DNA of 9,915 nucleotides from SAR324 cluster bacterium (GTDB lineage: Bacteria; SAR324; JACQKK01), in contig JAPUJL010000332.1 of the NCBI GenBank assembly GCA_027296185.1, positions 1 through 9,915 of the forward strand. Direction: 5' to 3'. This document shows positions 7,618 through 9,915 of this stretch, one piece after another (the stretch's first letter is position 1; the number at the start of each line of letters is the position of its first letter). Under the pieces are notes generated by a model, which saw nothing but the letters and a program-made list of their open reading frames with translations, was not told the origin of the DNA and did no database searches. The position numbers and the translations under genes are program-made.

Positions 7618-8985
7618 ATGAACCTCACGTTGCTGAGTATCAATTTCAAGGTGGCCCCGGTGGAAGTCCGCGAAAAGCTGGATGTTCCGGAAAGCCACCT
7701 GCCGGACGTGCTGGAGGAGTTGCGCCCGCGCTGCGCGTTCCAGGAGTTATTCCTCCTGTCCACGTGCAACCGGGTGGAGTTCTACTTCATCGCGGGGGAT
7801 CAGCCCGTTGCCCTGGAGCGGCTGAAGGCGTGGATCGCCGAGCGGATCGACAATCCGGAAATCGACGTGGAGCGCCACGCGATCGTGCTCACTCACCGCG
7901 CCGCGACGATCCACCTGTTGCGCGTGGCCAGCAGCCTGGAATCCATGGTGGTGGGCGAGCCCCAGATTCTGGGGCAGGTCAAGGACGCCTACGAAATCGC
8001 GGTGCGGCATCGGAGCGTGGGGCCGGTGCTCACCGGATTGATGCCGCGGGTGTTCCGCGCCGCCAAGCGCGTGCGGACGGAAACCCATGTGGCCCGCAAC
8101 GCCGTGTCGATCAGCTACGCGGCGGTGGAACTGGCGACGAAGATCTTCGACACCCTGGAAGACAAGACGGTGATGGTGATCGGAGCGGGGGAGATGGCCG
8201 AGCTGGCCATGACCCACCTGCTCAAACAGGGCATCCGCCGTCTGCTGATCGTCAACCGCACCTTCGCCACGGCGGTGGCGCTTTCCGAAAAGTACCAGGG
8301 CGAGGCGGTGGCCTACGACCGGCTGGCGGAGACCCTCCCCGCGGCGGACATCGTCATCAGTTCCACGGGGGCCCGAGGCTATATCGTCGACGCCGAGCAC
8401 GTGCGGCGGGTGATGCGCGGGCGCAAGGGCCGGCCCATGTTCTTCATCGACATCGCCGTCCCGCGGGATATCGACCCCGCCGTCAACAAGATCCGCAACG
8501 CCTATTGCTACGACATCGACGACCTCAATTCGGTCATCGACGCCAACCGCCGGGAACGGGAAAACGAGACCCACAAGGCCCAGCGCATCGTCGAGGAAGA
8601 GGTGGTGCGCTTCGAGGGTTGGTTCGAGTCGCTCTCCGCCGCCCCGACGATCAAGGCCCTGCGCCAGAACTTTCACGTCATCGGGGAGCGCGAGCTGGAC
8701 AAGGCCCTGCAACAAATGGAGCACCTGTCCCCGCGGGACGCGAACCAGGTGCGGCGGATGGTACACGGCCTGCTCAACAAGCTGCTGCACCAGCCTTCCA
8801 CGGCGCTCAAGCAGACCGCCGAGCAGGGCAACGGCAAGCTCTACGCCGAGGTCATCGCGCAACTCTTCGGACTGAGCGGCGCCACCGGGCCGGAAGGAAT
8901 GGGCACCCTTCCGCCCGAGGAGCTCGATCCGGCGGCGGAGGGGGAGACCAACGTGGTGCGGCTTCCCGTCAACCCCAAGAGCTGA
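7618..8985 (+). CDS. hemA: Glutamyl-tRNA reductase
   Basis: HemA reduces glutamyl-tRNA(Glu) with NADPH to glutamate-1-semialdehyde, the first committed step of C5-route tetrapyrrole synthesis, in the cytosol. The catalytic domain has STCNRVEFY with the active-site cysteine C50, the conserved H99, and SLESMVVGEPQILGQVKDAY at 106-125. The NADPH domain has VIGAGEMAE at 187-195, VNRT at 212-215 and the FIDIAVPRDIDP segment at 276-287. The dimerisation domain begins around APTIKALR (342-349). At 455 residues it is a little longer than many homologues, through a C-terminal tail after about 418 that looks disordered. One oddity is that the N-terminal motif is INFKVAPVEVRE, where most homologues have (L/S)(N/S)HKTAPVExRE. 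The start at 7618 fits the family. It stands 9 bp before hemD, so the two are probably co-transcribed. Confidence 0.97.
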   Translation: MNLTLLSINFKVAPVEVREKLDVPESHLPDVLEELRPRCAFQELFLLSTCNRVEFYFIAGDQPVALERLKAWIAERIDNPEIDVERHAIVLTHRAATIHLLRVASSLESMVVGEPQILGQVKDAYEIAVRHRSVGPVLTGLMPRVFRAAKRVRTETHVARNAVSISYAAVELATKIFDTLEDKTVMVIGAGEMAELAMTHLLKQGIRRLLIVNRTFATAVALSEKYQGEAVAYDRLAETLPAADIVISSTGARGYIVDAEHVRRVMRGRKGRPMFFIDIAVPRDIDPAVNKIRNAYCYDIDDLNSVIDANRRERENETHKAQRIVEEEVVRFEGWFESLSAAPTIKALRQNFHVIGERELDKALQQMEHLSPRDANQVRRMVHGLLNKLLHQPSTALKQTAEQGNGKLYAEVIAQLFGLSGATGPEGMGTLPPEELDPAAEGETNVVRLPVNPKS

Positions 8986-8994
8986 CCGGCGGCC

Positions 8995-9855
8995 ATGGGT
9001 GGAGGCGAAGGGCCGGCGCCGACCGGCTCCCCTGCCGCGCGACCGCTGCTTGGCCTGACCTTCTTCAACACCCGCGAGGCCTCGGCGGCTCCGGCCCTCA
9101 CGGCGGTTCTGGAGGGGCTCGGCGCCACGGTCATCCCCTGCCCCACCCTCGCCTTCGTCCCCCCGCAAAGTTGGACGCCATTCGACCGCGAGACGGAACG
9201 GCTCCAGCCCGGCCAATGGATCGTCTTCACCAGCGCCACCGCCGTGTCGTTCGTGGCCGAGCGGCTGGAAGCCCTGGGCCGATCGGGTCCGGCCCCGGGC
9301 GGCGCGCTGGGCGGTGTGCTGGCTGGCGCGCTGGCCGGTGCGAATATCGCCGCGGTGGGTCCCGCCACCGCCGAGGCGCTGGAGCGGCATGGCTGGCCCT
9401 GCGCCCTGATGCCCGAGCGGTACCTGGCCGAAGGGTTGCTGGAGGCGCTGCTTCCCAAGCTGAAGCGCGGTGACCGGGTCTGGCAACCCCGGGCGGAAGA
9501 CGCCCGTCCCGTGCTGGAGGCAGGGCTGGCCGCCGCGGGAATCGAGTTGGCCGTGACCCCCGTCTACCGCACCGCCGCCCCTCAGGCGCTCCCGGACCCG
9601 GCGCTGGAGGCCCTGCGCCGGGGCACTGTGGATTGGATCGTGTTCACCAGCGGCTCGACGGCGGGGAATTTCGTGAAGCTGCTGCCGGCGGATATTCCGC
9701 CCCAAGCGGGCGGCCGCCCCCGCATCGCCTGCCTGGGCGAGGTGACGGCCGCCAGCGCCCGCGAACAGGGCCTCACCGTCGCCGTTGTGCCCGAGCGGCA
9801 GGAGCTGGAAGGGCTCGCCGAGGCCATCGCAGAGGCCGTGCGCGGCGGCCCGTAA
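8995..9855 (+). CDS. hemD: Uroporphyrinogen-III synthase
   Basis: HemD closes hydroxymethylbilane to uroporphyrinogen III with inversion of ring D. The 286-residue protein shows the two-lobed layout of the family: FFNTREAS (23-30), WIVFTSATAVSFV (75-87), IAAVGPATAEALERHGW (118-134), YLAEGLLEALL (143-153), DWIVFTSGSTAGNF (213-226) and IACLGEVTAASAREQGL (244-260). The family is poorly conserved in sequence, but this set is distinctive. It is somewhat longer than the usual 250-270 residues because of about 17 extra N-terminal residues and a glycine/alanine repeat at 102-115. A real start somewhat downstream is possible, since no strong ribosome binding site precedes the ATG at 8995. It follows hemA by 9 bp. 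It is not fused to HemC, CobA or a membrane domain, and hemC is not beside it. Confidence 0.92.
   Translation: MGGGEGPAPTGSPAARPLLGLTFFNTREASAAPALTAVLEGLGATVIPCPTLAFVPPQSWTPFDRETERLQPGQWIVFTSATAVSFVAERLEALGRSGPAPGGALGGVLAGALAGANIAAVGPATAEALERHGWPCALMPERYLAEGLLEALLPKLKRGDRVWQPRAEDARPVLEAGLAAAGIELAVTPVYRTAAPQALPDPALEALRRGTVDWIVFTSGSTAGNFVKLLPADIPPQAGGRPRIACLGEVTAASAREQGLTVAVVPERQELEGLAEAIAEAVRGGP
9304..9339 (+). repeat. Three 12-nt tandem repeats inside hemD
   Basis: Three imperfect 12-nt units (GCGCTGGGCGGT, GTGCTGGCTGGC, GCGCTGGCCGGT) lie in frame and encode ALGG-VLAG-ALAG, HemD residues 104-115. They fall in the linker before the conserved IAAVGPAT. The array is a multiple of three, so copy-number change would keep the frame. 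Confidence 0.6.
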
Positions 9856-9915
9856 TGCGCCGCCCCGGACTGTACCGCCCCCTCCTGACCTTACGGGCTT
9901 GCCTCTCCCCGGCCC
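9855..9915 (+). CDS. Possible start of the next gene, cut by the window end
   Basis: An ATG overlaps the last base of the hemD stop codon (TAATG), the classical layout for coupled translation. The frame is open for the 20 codons left in the window and begins MRRPGLYRPLLTLRA. There is no strong ribosome binding site. Twenty residues are too few to name a product, and in this GC-rich DNA an open frame of this length is common by chance. Confidence 0.25.
   Translation, partial: MRRPGLYRPLLTLRACLSPA

Noticed and set aside
7258..7698. 146-codon minus-strand open frame in the pgsA-hemA gap
   Set aside because: It overlaps the start of hemA on the opposite strand and the start of pgsA. It has no family features and looks like chance.
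7764..9473. 569-codon plus-strand open frame overlapping hemA and hemD
   Set aside because: It is a frame-shifted shadow rich in R, G, P and A. hemA and hemD carry all recognisable motifs in their own frames.
7747..9705. 652-codon minus-strand open frame across hemA and hemD
   Set aside because: It is antisense to two clearly identified genes, and its composition is that of a reverse-strand shadow.

Overview
This is a GC-rich window (mostly about two-thirds G+C by eye) with tightly packed bacterial genes. The organism is probably Gram-negative. It makes 5-aminolevulinate by the C5 (glutamyl-tRNA) route, since a glutamyl-tRNA reductase gene is present. This argues against most Alphaproteobacteria, which use ALA synthase. 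An ABC branched-chain-amino-acid-type transporter with an acyl-CoA synthetase gene inside its operon is familiar from Beta- and Deltaproteobacteria and related lineages. I cannot place the organism more precisely.

Layout. Positions 92-4846 are a minus-strand operon read right to left: livG-type ATPase (4064-4846), long-chain-type acyl-CoA synthetase (2064-4022), livH-type permease (1167-2048, GTG start) and livM-type permease (92-1162). The gaps are 41, 15 and 4 bp. The substrate-binding protein and second ATPase (LivF type) expected for such a transporter are not in the window and may lie beyond position 1. Positions 4847-5119 are a divergent control region with a candidate promoter and an operator-like dyad. 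Positions 5120-6616 encode a 498-residue, tryptophan-rich protein on the plus strand that I do not recognise. It converges on pgsA (6711-7265, minus strand), a phosphatidylglycerophosphate synthase. A 352-bp divergent gap (7266-7617) holds several dyads. It is followed by hemA (7618-8985) and hemD (8995-9855) on the plus strand, then by the possible start of another gene at 9855.

How the genes work together. The left operon probably couples uptake of an acid (branched-chain, fatty or aromatic; not decidable here) to CoA activation. The right side holds housekeeping functions: phospholipid head-group synthesis (PgsA) and two steps of tetrapyrrole synthesis (HemA, HemD). The usual hemC gene is missing between hemA and hemD.

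I saw no tRNA, rRNA, CRISPR array, insertion sequence or phage gene. I found no clearly new system. The best candidates for follow-up are the unrecognised 498-residue protein, the operator-like site at 4941-4954, the NFK variant of the HemA N-terminal motif, the 12-nt tandem repeat inside hemD, and the palindrome upstream of hemA.
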